Assembly (NCBI GenBank): GCA_004561775.1 | Contig: SFUD01000045.1 | Coordinates: 1 to 6,113 of the forward strand | Direction of reading: 5' to 3' | Source: a bacterium | Lineage (GTDB): Bacteria; Bacteroidota; Bacteroidia; Bacteroidales; UBA932 | Length of the DNA: 6,113 nucleotides | In this document: piece after piece, positions 1 through 5,550 of the stretch | How the letters are laid out: each line of letters begins with the position of its first letter | How positions within the stretch are numbered: the stretch's first letter is position 1 | Notes under the pieces: generated by a model | The model's input: only the letters and a program-made list of their open reading frames with translations | What the model was told of the DNA's origin: nothing | The model's database searches: none | Made by a program: the position numbers and the translations under genes

Positions 1-455
1 CAGATTTTGGAGGTTGTCTCAGAAGGAACCGAATCGCCATCGGGAGCAAAAGTATTTGGAATATAAGCAGAATCATCCGCTATGGCATCGGGAGTAAGAA
101 GATGGCTCTTGGGAAAGTCAAAATCCACGCCGCTGTCCACAATTATTAGATTGAAGTTGTGCTGCCTGCAGAGGAAATTAATTCCTGCGCGCCCCTTTAG
201 GAAGTTGGCGGTCTGCTGCCAGGTTATCTCCCTTGGAGAGAGGCTCACACGCTCCCTCTCTATGCCGTGGTCTGCAGAGAAGAGGATGTGTGCAGGTTTG
301 ATAAGCTTTGGGGAGAGGGTATGCTGCATTATGCATATCTCCTTGGCAAGATCCTCCAGCCTGCCCAGCGAACCCTTTGGTTTGGTAAGATTGTTTATCT
401 TATCCACAACGGCCTGCTCTATAGATTTATCAGCTCTTTTAATATTGAAATCCAT
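1..455 (-). CDS. cobT: Nicotinate-nucleotide--dimethylbenzimidazole phosphoribosyltransferase, N-terminal 151 residues (3' end beyond window)
   Basis: CobT transfers phosphoribose from nicotinate mononucleotide to 5,6-dimethylbenzimidazole, making alpha-ribazole phosphate, the lower ligand of cobalamin; it is cytosolic. The visible part shows family hallmarks in order: KPKGSLGRLE (residues 25-34), the ADHGI motif (61-65), the SLSPREITWQQTANFLKG stretch (71-88), GINFLCRQH (91-99) and IIVDSGVDFDF (104-114). The ATG at 455-453 is chosen because it opens the conserved region at the usual distance. The upstream gap to cobU is only 27 nt, so this is the third gene of a DMT transporter-cobU-cobT operon. 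After DFDF the protein continues with about 35 polar residues rich in Ser, Asp, Pro and Thr (115-149) where family members, as I recall them, reach the next conserved Lys-Ile/Gly-Thr-Arg segment quickly; this looks like a loop insertion. The C-terminal part with the catalytic Glu is outside the window. Family assignment is firm. Confidence 0.95.
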   Translation of the reverse strand, partial: MDFNIKRADKSIEQAVVDKINNLTKPKGSLGRLEDLAKEICIMQHTLSPKLIKPAHILFSADHGIERERVSLSPREITWQQTANFLKGRAGINFLCRQHNFNLIIVDSGVDFDFPKSHLLTPDAIADDSAYIPNTFAPDGDSVPSETTSKI

Positions 456-482
456 AACTTTATATCATTTTATCTTTAAGCG

Positions 483-1046
483 CTACTTTATCTTTACCGG
501 AATGCCGCTGACCATAAGATAGACCTCCTGGGCAGACTCGGCCAGATGTTGGTTAAACCACCCCTCTATATCTGTAAACTGCCTCTGCAACTTATTCTCC
601 GAGACTCCGCCCAGCCCAATCTCATTGGTTACAAAGATTAGGGTGGCCTCTTGTTTGGCCAACTTATGCAGCTCCCGCTTCATAAGCCCAAGCACCCTCT
701 CCACAAGAGTTCCATCTTCCGCATCTGCAGCCTCTGCCGATTCTGCAGCAGAACTTACGTCAAAGAAGAAGTTGGTGGCCCAAAGGGTAACACAATCTAT
801 CACCACAACCCTGCCCTGCAGATTGCACTCGGAGATATACTTCTCGCACTCCAGATTGGTCCAGCGCTCACCCCGCCTGGCCTTGTGCCGCTCTACCCTA
901 TGCGCAAACTCCTTGTCCCATATTCTTGCGGTAGCAAGGTAAACAGGCCCCTGCTTGCACCCCTCTGTAAGTTCCAATGCCATTCTCTCTGCAAAAGAGC
1001 TCTTGCCGGAACGCTGTCCGCCCGTTATCATTATTATCTTAGCCAT
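483..1046 (-). CDS. cobU: Bifunctional adenosylcobinamide kinase / adenosylcobinamide-phosphate guanylyltransferase
   Basis: CobU phosphorylates adenosylcobinamide and then attaches GMP, giving adenosyl-GDP-cobinamide, the partner that CobS joins to the CobT product. The 187-residue protein has the P-loop GGQRSGKS (9-16), then RVERHKARRGERW (50-62), where His54 aligns with the guanylyl-accepting His of Salmonella CobU. It also has the central DCVTLWATN segment (84-92), TNEIGLG (140-146), ENKLQRQFTDI (150-160), and the typical family C-terminus SGIPVKIK. Length is normal except for an Ala/Glu/Asp-rich stretch (about 98-112) between conserved blocks. The start ATG (1046-1044) overlaps the stop of the upstream transporter by 8 nt (ATGGCTAA), so the two genes are almost surely cotranscribed and probably translationally coupled. 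cobT follows 27 nt downstream. Confidence 0.97.
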   Translation of the reverse strand: MAKIIMITGGQRSGKSSFAERMALELTEGCKQGPVYLATARIWDKEFAHRVERHKARRGERWTNLECEKYISECNLQGRVVVIDCVTLWATNFFFDVSSAAESAEAADAEDGTLVERVLGLMKRELHKLAKQEATLIFVTNEIGLGGVSENKLQRQFTDIEGWFNQHLAESAQEVYLMVSGIPVKIK

Positions 1047-1950
1047 TCTTTTTCCCGATTATTATCAACACAGATGAGAGCACCAGCACAATTCCTGCTG
1101 CAAAGCGCAAAGAGAACTCCTCGTTTAGCACAAGCACCCCCACAACCACTCCCGTTACAGGCTCAAGCGCACCAAGGATTGCAGTGGGAGTAGGCCCTAT
1201 CTCCTTGGAGGCCTTTGCCATAAAGAGCAGCGCTATAACGGAACATAGCAGGGAGAGCATAATCACCCAGCCCCACGCGCTTAGCGATGTAAGCAGCTGA
1301 ATCCTTCCAAAGAGGAACTCCTTGCCTGCCGTTGCAGAATGTGGAAGCATATAGGAGAAGAGCAGAGAGGCCAGGGCGCAGACAATAAGCACATAGAATG
1401 TTATTGTAATTGATGCGGGCCTCTGCGGAAACTTGTTAACCACCACAATATAGAGCGCATAGCTAAGGGAGGAGGCCATTACAAGCGCCACTCCAAGGGT
1501 GCTTATTAGGGCTCCGTCCGCACCGCGGTATAGCAGTCCCACTCCTGCAAGCGAGAGGGCTATTGAGATAATAGTGCCAACCCCCGCACGCTCCCCAAAG
1601 AAGAGTGCCATTATTACAGCCACAATTATGGGATAGCTGAAGAGCAGTGTAGAAGCCACTCCGGCATCTATGTACATATAACTGTAATATAGTGTAATAG
1701 AGGAGACTATAAAGAGAACTCCAAGCAGCAGAAGCAGGGCTGCCTGCTTTAGATTAATCCTGAATGAGCGCCTCTGCAGAAGCATAACACCCCCCAGCAG
1801 AATAACTGCCAGGAGATTCCTGTAAAAGAGGATGGTTGGGACATCCACTCCCTCTCTGTTAAGAAAGACGGCACCCAGCGGATTAAGTCCGTAGAAGATT
1901 GCCGAGATTATTGCAAAAAAATAGCCTTTGGCCCTCTTTTCAATATTCAT
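1039..1950 (-). CDS. EamA/DMT-superfamily membrane transporter in the cob operon
   Basis: This 303-residue protein consists almost entirely of hydrophobic segments, consistent with the ten helices of drug/metabolite transporters built from two EamA repeats. The first repeat (about 8-142) contains the family-typical SYPIIVAVIMALFFGER (105-121). The second (about 150-298) has the matching LGALEPVTGVVVGVLVLNEEF (259-279), where the Pro in the helix and the acidic residue after it are conserved. No signal peptide is needed; it should sit in the inner membrane. It is first in the operon with cobU and cobT, and its stop overlaps the cobU start by 8 nt. Substrate cannot be read from the sequence: DMT proteins carry amino acids, nucleotide sugars, cofactors and drugs. 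The location suggests a B12-related substrate (cobinamide, dimethylbenzimidazole or alpha-ribazole) or efflux of one, but this is inference from context only. Confidence 0.9.
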   Translation of the reverse strand: MNIEKRAKGYFFAIISAIFYGLNPLGAVFLNREGVDVPTILFYRNLLAVILLGGVMLLQRRSFRINLKQAALLLLLGVLFIVSSITLYYSYMYIDAGVASTLLFSYPIIVAVIMALFFGERAGVGTIISIALSLAGVGLLYRGADGALISTLGVALVMASSLSYALYIVVVNKFPQRPASITITFYVLIVCALASLLFSYMLPHSATAGKEFLFGRIQLLTSLSAWGWVIMLSLLCSVIALLFMAKASKEIGPTPTAILGALEPVTGVVVGVLVLNEEFSLRFAAGIVLVLSSVLIIIGKKNG

Positions 1951-1990
1951 TGCATTCCAATCAAATCTTCCGAAGAAAAAATTAATTCTG

Positions 1991-1998
1991 CAAAATTA
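1991..1998 (-). promoter_or_regulatory. Candidate -7 promoter element for the transporter-cobU-cobT operon
   Basis: Read on the minus strand this is TAATTTTG, a full match to the Bacteroidota primary-sigma -7 consensus TAnnTTTG, 41 nt from the transporter ATG. I see no convincing TTG about 20 nt further upstream (near 2018-2024), so the call rests on the -7 box alone in AT-rich DNA. No cobalamin riboswitch could fit in the short leader. Confidence 0.4.
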
Positions 1999-2008
1999 AA
2001 ACAATTTT
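1992..2008. repeat. Short inverted repeat between divergent promoters
   Basis: AAAATT (1992-1997) and AATTTT (2003-2008) are perfect 6-bp inverted arms around a 5-nt spacer. The repeat lies between the two facing -7 boxes and overlaps the minus-strand one. It could be an operator for both operons, but AT-rich DNA yields such repeats easily by chance. Confidence 0.25.
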
Positions 2009-2011
2009 ATC

Positions 2012-2019
2012 TATCTTTG
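2012..2019 (+). promoter_or_regulatory. Candidate -7 promoter element for yhhQ-queF
   Basis: TATCTTTG matches the Bacteroidota -7 consensus TAnnTTTG exactly. Transcription would start near 2024-2026, immediately before the leader hairpin and aptamer, giving a leader of about 55 nt that is nearly all structured RNA. The -33 element (TTCTG near 1986-1990) is weak. Confidence 0.55.
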
Positions 2020-2026
2020 CCGCCGA

Positions 2027-2045
2027 GATGGAGAGAGTCTCCGTC
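2027..2045 (+). promoter_or_regulatory. Leader hairpin directly 5' of the preQ1 aptamer
   Basis: Positions 2027-2034 (GATGGAGA) pair with 2038-2045 (TCTCCGTC) around a GAG triloop. This gives an 8-bp stem with one G-U pair. The hairpin abuts the aptamer start (2046/2047), so it could stack on the P1 stem or stabilise the 5' end of the mRNA. It has no U-tract and is not a terminator. Confidence 0.5.
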
Positions 2046-2075
2046 AAGTGTGCTTGGTACCACTATAAAAACAAG
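2046..2075 (+). ncRNA. PreQ1-I-type riboswitch upstream of yhhQ-queF
   Basis: PreQ1-I riboswitches are the smallest natural aptamers known: a hairpin whose loop is filled by an A-rich tail to form an H-type pseudoknot. Here P1 pairs 2047-2050 (AGTG) with 2061-2064 (CACT). The loop CTTG (2053-2056) pairs with the tail CAAG (2072-2075) as P2, and the intervening tail ATAAAAA (2065-2071) has the expected A-rich minor-groove character, closely resembling the Bacillus subtilis queC aptamer tail. C2060, in the GTAC after the loop pairing segment, is the likely residue that base-pairs with preQ1. The tail ends 5 nt before the ATG at 2081, so ligand binding would probably hide the ribosome entry region, acting at translation; there is no terminator stem. 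The downstream genes (precursor transporter and preQ1-forming QueF) are typical targets. I identified it by hand-folding, not by a covariance search. Confidence 0.85.
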
Positions 2076-2080
2076 ATATT

Positions 2081-2776
2081 ATGGAGAAAAAAATCAAAAG
2101 GCAGGAGTCCTTCTCCGCCACATTTCTATTGCTTGCAGTCTCTTTTGTAGTCTGCCTTATTTCATCTAACCTCTTTGCATCCAAGATCTTCAGCCTCTAT
2201 GGCTTTACACTTAGCGGTGCAGTTATAATCTTTCCAATATCGTACATTATCAACGACGCGCTAACAGAGATTTACGGTTACCGCAAGGCAAGGCTCACCA
2301 TCTGGATGGGTTTTCTGCTCAACCTGCTCTTTGTGCTTGCAGCGCAACTGGTTATGCTGCTCCCCGGAGCGCCCTTCTGGGAGGGCGAGGAGGCCTTTGC
2401 AACAGTCTTCTCCTCCACCCCAAGAGCCCTAATGGCCTCTCTTCTGGCATTCCTTGTAGGAGCCAATGCCAATGCCATAATAATGAGCAAGATGAAGGTA
2501 TCCAACTCTGGAAAGAACTTCTCTGCAAGAGCCATCCTCTCCTCCATTGCGGGAGAGACAATGGATTCGCTCATTTTTGTACCTGTAATGTTCTGGTTCC
2601 TGCCCTGGATGGAGATGGGCAAACTTATGCTGGGACAGATTGTAATAAAGGTAACCTACGAAATAGTAATTCTGCCAATAACAAAATTGGTGGTTAAGAG
2701 AATAAAGAGTGTGGAGGGAGAGGATGTCTACGACTACGGCATCTCCTACAACCCTTTCAAATTATCAGATTATTAA
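2081..2776 (+). CDS. yhhQ: Queuosine precursor transporter (YhhQ/DUF165 family)
   Basis: YhhQ-family proteins are inner-membrane importers of 7-deazaguanine precursors of the tRNA nucleoside queuosine (preQ0 and preQ1 in E. coli; queuine in some bacteria). The 231-residue protein has about six membrane segments (roughly 13-34, 43-58, 72-95, 113-135, 163-176, 183-203). It carries the family signature NDALTEIYGYRKAR (58-71), and the second conserved block RAILSSIAGETMDSLIF (150-166) with charged residues inside the membrane region. The ATG at 2081 is the first in frame, directly after the riboswitch tail, and there is no Shine-Dalgarno sequence. queF begins 14 nt after its stop, so the two form one operon under the preQ1 aptamer. 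Which precursor is carried cannot be read from sequence; the coupling to QueF favours preQ0. Confidence 0.93.
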   Translation: MEKKIKRQESFSATFLLLAVSFVVCLISSNLFASKIFSLYGFTLSGAVIIFPISYIINDALTEIYGYRKARLTIWMGFLLNLLFVLAAQLVMLLPGAPFWEGEEAFATVFSSTPRALMASLLAFLVGANANAIIMSKMKVSNSGKNFSARAILSSIAGETMDSLIFVPVMFWFLPWMEMGKLMLGQIVIKVTYEIVILPITKLVVKRIKSVEGEDVYDYGISYNPFKLSDY

Positions 2777-2790
2777 CAAAATAGAAGAAT

Positions 2791-3264
2791 ATGGACAACA
2801 ATAGAAACCAAGAGGGACTCAAATCCCTTGGCAATAAGACAACTTATAACTTTGGCTATGCGCCTGAGGTGCTGGAGACCTTTGAGAACAAGCATCCCGA
2901 TAACGACTACTGGGTACGCTTCAACTGCCCGGAATTTACCTCACTCTGCCCCATAACCGGCCAGCCCGACTTTGCGGAGATAAGAATCTCCTATATTCCA
3001 CATATAAAGATGGTTGAGAGCAAGAGCCTCAAACTCTACCTCTTCAGTTTCCGCAACAGAGGCGATTTCCACGAGGATTGTGTGAATATCATAATGAAGG
3101 ACCTCATTAAGCTGATGGACCCCAAATATATAGAGGTTACCGGACTCTTCACCCCAAGAGGCGGCATCTCAATCTATCCCTACGCCAACTACGGCCGCAA
3201 AGGCACCAAATACGAGCAACTTGCCTGGGAGCGCTTTGCCAGATTCTCAAGTGATGTGAAATAG
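2791..3264 (+). CDS. queF: NADPH-dependent 7-cyano-7-deazaguanine (preQ0) reductase QueF
   Basis: QueF reduces the nitrile of preQ0 to the amine of preQ1 with two NADPH, in the cytosol; preQ1 is then inserted into tRNA by Tgt. At 157 residues this is the unimodular (Bacillus-like) type. Visible key residues are Cys53 in EFTSLCPITGQPDFA (48-62), which forms the thioimide with substrate, Asp60, the proton donor, the QueF NADPH motif ESKSLKLY (76-83), and FHED (93-96) with the substrate-binding His94-Glu95. All catalytic positions are present, so the enzyme should be active. It is the second gene of the yhhQ-queF operon. Its product, preQ1, is the expected ligand of the riboswitch in the shared leader. 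Confidence 0.97.
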   Translation: MDNNRNQEGLKSLGNKTTYNFGYAPEVLETFENKHPDNDYWVRFNCPEFTSLCPITGQPDFAEIRISYIPHIKMVESKSLKLYLFSFRNRGDFHEDCVNIIMKDLIKLMDPKYIEVTGLFTPRGGISIYPYANYGRKGTKYEQLAWERFARFSSDVK

Positions 3265-3297
3265 CCGCTGCGCCACGCGACAGGGCATCGGGAAGGC

Positions 3298-3615
3298 CTA
3301 TTTGATTATGTAGAGATCCTCATCCGGCTTGTGGAAGAGGTACTGCTCGCGTGCAAATTTCTCAAGACTGTCCACATTAGAGTTAAGCTCGTCCAGCTTC
3401 TCCTCTGTCTTTCTTATCTCCTCTTTGTAGTAGAGCTTTTGGCGCTCCTGCTCTTTTAGTTCCATATGGTAGGAGGCATAGGAGAAGATTGTATTCTCAT
3501 CTATAAAGAGAATCCACAAGAGAAAGAAGAGTGTGGCAAGGATGTAGGGATTGCGGAAGAATCTGAAGACTCTTGATTCTTTTATTTTATTCCAACAATT
3601 GGCTAACCTTCCCAT
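3298..3615 (-). CDS. DivIC/FtsB-like septum formation initiator protein
   Basis: FtsB/DivIC proteins are small bitopic components of the divisome that bind FtsL and FtsQ/DivIB and help activate septal wall synthesis. The 105-residue protein has a basic cytoplasmic N-terminus (1-22), a single membrane helix (about 23-39), a charged extracytoplasmic coiled coil with Glu/Lys-rich heptads (about 50-86), and the family C-terminal motif EKFAREQYLFHKPDEDLYII (85-104). Length is typical. The ATG at 3615 is preceded by a good promoter match, so it is probably transcribed alone. It converges on queF, with only 33 nt (3265-3297) between the stops and no clear terminator there. FtsB and DivIC cannot be told apart by sequence alone, so no symbol is assigned. 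Confidence 0.88.
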   Translation of the reverse strand: MGRLANCWNKIKESRVFRFFRNPYILATLFFLLWILFIDENTIFSYASYHMELKEQERQKLYYKEEIRKTEEKLDELNSNVDSLEKFAREQYLFHKPDEDLYIIK

Positions 3616-3632
3616 ATTTTTCCTATTTTTGA

Positions 3633-3664
3633 CAAAAATAATATTAATAATCTAAATAGTCCAA
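3633..3664 (-). promoter_or_regulatory. Candidate promoter of the DivIC/FtsB-like gene
   Basis: On the minus strand TTG (3664-3662) is followed after 21 nt by TATTTTTG (3640-3633), matching the Bacteroidota -33/-7 pair with acceptable spacing. Transcription would begin near 3627, leaving a leader of about a dozen nucleotides before the ATG at 3615. The region is AT-rich, so some caution applies. Confidence 0.5.
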
Positions 3665-3666
3665 CT

Positions 3667-4548
3667 TTGAGGAAAAGTTTATTTGAAAACCTCCAGTACT
3701 ACAAGCCCAACTTCTGGCACAGTGCGCTTATACTGCTCATTATGCTTGTGGTAGGTCTGCTTCTCTCACTTGCCTTAATGGTTGGAATTGCTCTCTTTAC
3801 CGGCAAAAATGTAATGGAGTGCACGGCCAACCCCTCCTTCTGCGCGCTCAATTTTGCTCTGCCCTTTCTGCCGCCCTTTGCGTGGTGTATGCTCTATGGC
3901 GCAGTAAAGAGAAGAGATGGAGAGTCTCCCCTGCCATATAATAGTCCCGATTGGGGCAGCATCACACCCCTCAAGCTCTTTGCGCTGCTTATTCCCCTTA
4001 CACTCTGCATCTCTCTGCTTATGGACCCTCTGAGCCTGCTCTTTGAGGCCTCTGAGCAGATGAAGCGAACCTTTGAGCTGCAGCTCTCCTCTTTTTGGGG
4101 TCTTCTGGCAATAGTGGTTCTTGCGCCTCTGCTGGAGGAGTCTCTGCTGAGGGGCACCATAGCCCGCGGTCTCTTTGCAAACTACCAGAGCCCCGTTGTG
4201 GGAATAGTTGCAAGCGCGCTGCTCTTTGGAGCGCTTCACCTTAACCTTTGGCAGGCAATACCTGCAACACTTATCGGGATAATACTGGGCTGGATATATT
4301 ACAGGACCCACTGCCTGTGGTGCACCATATTTATGCACTTTATAAACAACGGCTGCTCCGCGCTGCTCTATTTTCTCTATCCGCAGAAGAGCCTAGAGAG
4401 CGCACTTTGCCAAATTATGCCGCTTAAACTCTATATTGTATGCTATGTTGCTGCAGCAATCATTGCAGCCTTAATCATATACTACCTTAACAAGAACCTT
4501 TCTAAGATGAATATAAGATGGATAAGAAGAAGAGACTATACCCGTTAA
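3667..4548 (+). CDS. CPBP-family (CAAX protease/Abi-like) intramembrane metalloprotease
   Basis: This is a membrane protein of 293 residues with about eight hydrophobic segments. It holds the three conserved motifs of the CPBP/Rce1 family in order: EESLLR (157-162, the EExxxR motif), FGALH (187-191, FxxxH) and HFINN (224-228, HxxxN). In the family these Glu and His residues form the metal or water-activating site within the membrane, so it is predicted to be catalytically competent. Substrates in bacteria are mostly unknown. The start is TTG at 3667: no ATG occurs in frame upstream, and the next internal ATG would remove most of the first membrane segment. The coding frame runs 31 nt into the mannose-6-phosphate isomerase gene. 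No convincing promoter of its own is seen; weak TTG/TAAATAG elements lie at 3629-3658. Confidence 0.88.
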   Translation: MRKSLFENLQYYKPNFWHSALILLIMLVVGLLLSLALMVGIALFTGKNVMECTANPSFCALNFALPFLPPFAWCMLYGAVKRRDGESPLPYNSPDWGSITPLKLFALLIPLTLCISLLMDPLSLLFEASEQMKRTFELQLSSFWGLLAIVVLAPLLEESLLRGTIARGLFANYQSPVVGIVASALLFGALHLNLWQAIPATLIGIILGWIYYRTHCLWCTIFMHFINNGCSALLYFLYPQKSLESALCQIMPLKLYIVCYVAAAIIAALIIYYLNKNLSKMNIRWIRRRDYTR

Positions 4549-5540
4549 AATTTCAGACAAACAGCAGGGAGAGAGAGTGGGGCACCTCGGACTGGGCGCT
4601 CTGGAGCCTCTATGGAGCAAGTTCCGTAGTCTCAAACGGCTTTCTGGAGGAGAATGAACTGGACGACCTTATAGAGACCTATATGGGCGACCTGCTTGGC
4701 GAGAAGATCTTCACCTATTACAAGGGCTTCTTCCCTATTATGGTCTCAATGCTTAATGTAAAGGGGAAGATTCCTCTTCATATTCATCCCGATGACAAGA
4801 GCGCTATGGAGCGCGAGGATGCCTTTGGCAAGCGCGAATTCTGGTATGTTATGGAGGCCTCTGAGGATGCGAAGGTCTTTATGGGATTCAACAGGGATAT
4901 CTCTGCGCAGGAGCTCTTCGACCGAATAAAGTCCGGAACCCTTGAGGAGGTGCTCAATATGGTAAAGCCAAAGAGAGGAGACTGCTTCAGAATCAACCCC
5001 GGATTGCCGCACGCTGCCTGGGGAGAGATGAAGATTGCAGAGATATCTGAGGCCTCCGGAGCTATGTACAACATCTACAAATGGAGCGCAGAGCCCACTC
5101 TTGGCAGCCAGAGCAACCACGACCTCTTTGAGGCCATAGACCTTGTAGAGTTAAAGATGCATCCGCTGGAGCCATACTACATACAGGCACCCTCCAACCC
5201 TCTCTCCAGCGAGGGCAAGGTCTCTGTGGAGAAGAGCTGCGTCCTTACGGAGTGCGAGAACTACAACATTAAAAAGATAGTGTTGGAGAGCGGAACAACC
5301 ATCTTTCCTGCACTTATAAACAGTTTCATAGTCTATATCTCCTTAAAGGGCAAAAGTGCAATAAAGGTTGGAGATGAGCTCTACCGCATAAAGGAGAATG
5401 AGGTGATTCTCATACCTGCCTCTATGGAGGAGTTCAGACTTTACCCGGAGGGAGAAGAGGGAGAGCAGGCAGTGCTGCTGGAGTGCTTTATGCCCGAGCC
5501 CCCGGAAGAGATAGACAGTTACAACAACAGCAATAGCTGA
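4518..5540 (+). CDS. manA: Class I mannose-6-phosphate isomerase (phosphomannose isomerase)
   Basis: This zinc enzyme interconverts mannose-6-phosphate and fructose-6-phosphate, feeding GDP-mannose synthesis or mannose catabolism. The 340-residue cupin protein shows REREWGTSDWAL near the N-terminus, HIHPDDKSA (88-96), GKREFWYV (104-111) and INPGLPHAAWGE (159-170). These supply the metal ligands His90, Glu107 and His165. In best-known enzymes the first ligand position is Gln (QVHPDD); here it is His88. The second cupin lobe (about 225-325) includes IKVGDELYRIKENEVILIPA (283-302), with a Gly-Asp turn typical of the fold. The ATG at 4518 is the first possible start in its frame (stop at 4503) and lies inside the protease gene, overlapping it by 31 nt. 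The next Met is at residue 56, beyond conserved sequence. hslR follows 10 nt downstream. Confidence 0.93.
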   Translation: MDKKKRLYPLKFQTNSREREWGTSDWALWSLYGASSVVSNGFLEENELDDLIETYMGDLLGEKIFTYYKGFFPIMVSMLNVKGKIPLHIHPDDKSAMEREDAFGKREFWYVMEASEDAKVFMGFNRDISAQELFDRIKSGTLEEVLNMVKPKRGDCFRINPGLPHAAWGEMKIAEISEASGAMYNIYKWSAEPTLGSQSNHDLFEAIDLVELKMHPLEPYYIQAPSNPLSSEGKVSVEKSCVLTECENYNIKKIVLESGTTIFPALINSFIVYISLKGKSAIKVGDELYRIKENEVILIPASMEEFRLYPEGEEGEQAVLLECFMPEPPEEIDSYNNSNS

Positions 5541-5550
5541 GAAATCAACT

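Noticed and set aside
82..522. Plus-strand open frame opposite cobT.
   Set aside because: The minus strand encodes unmistakable CobT motifs here; the plus-strand translation is unlike any protein family.
651..1193. Plus-strand open frame opposite cobU and the transporter gene.
   Set aside because: It crosses two well-supported minus-strand genes and gives a Pro/Leu/Gln-rich shadow translation.
1951..2026. Possible cobalamin riboswitch controlling the cob operon.
   Set aside because: The leader is under 60 nt and has no B12-box-like conserved core; a cobalamin aptamer would need far more sequence.
2055..2062. Palindrome TGGTACCA inside the riboswitch as a protein-binding or dimerisation site.
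   Set aside because: It is explained by the overlapping needs of the loop and P1 3' strand; 8 bp is too short to claim more.
2028..2150. A 40-codon open frame starting with ATG in the leader and running through the riboswitch past the yhhQ start.
   Set aside because: Its ATG is buried in the 8-bp hairpin, translation would disrupt the aptamer, and the peptide resembles nothing I know; most likely chance.
3265..3297. Bidirectional terminator between the converging queF and DivIC/FtsB-like genes.
   Set aside because: The GC-rich 33 nt contain no stem of useful length and no U-tract on either strand.
3775..4338. Long antisense open frame (187 codons) within the protease gene.
   Set aside because: Its protein is basic, low-complexity and has no family motifs, while the plus-strand frame has all three CPBP motifs.
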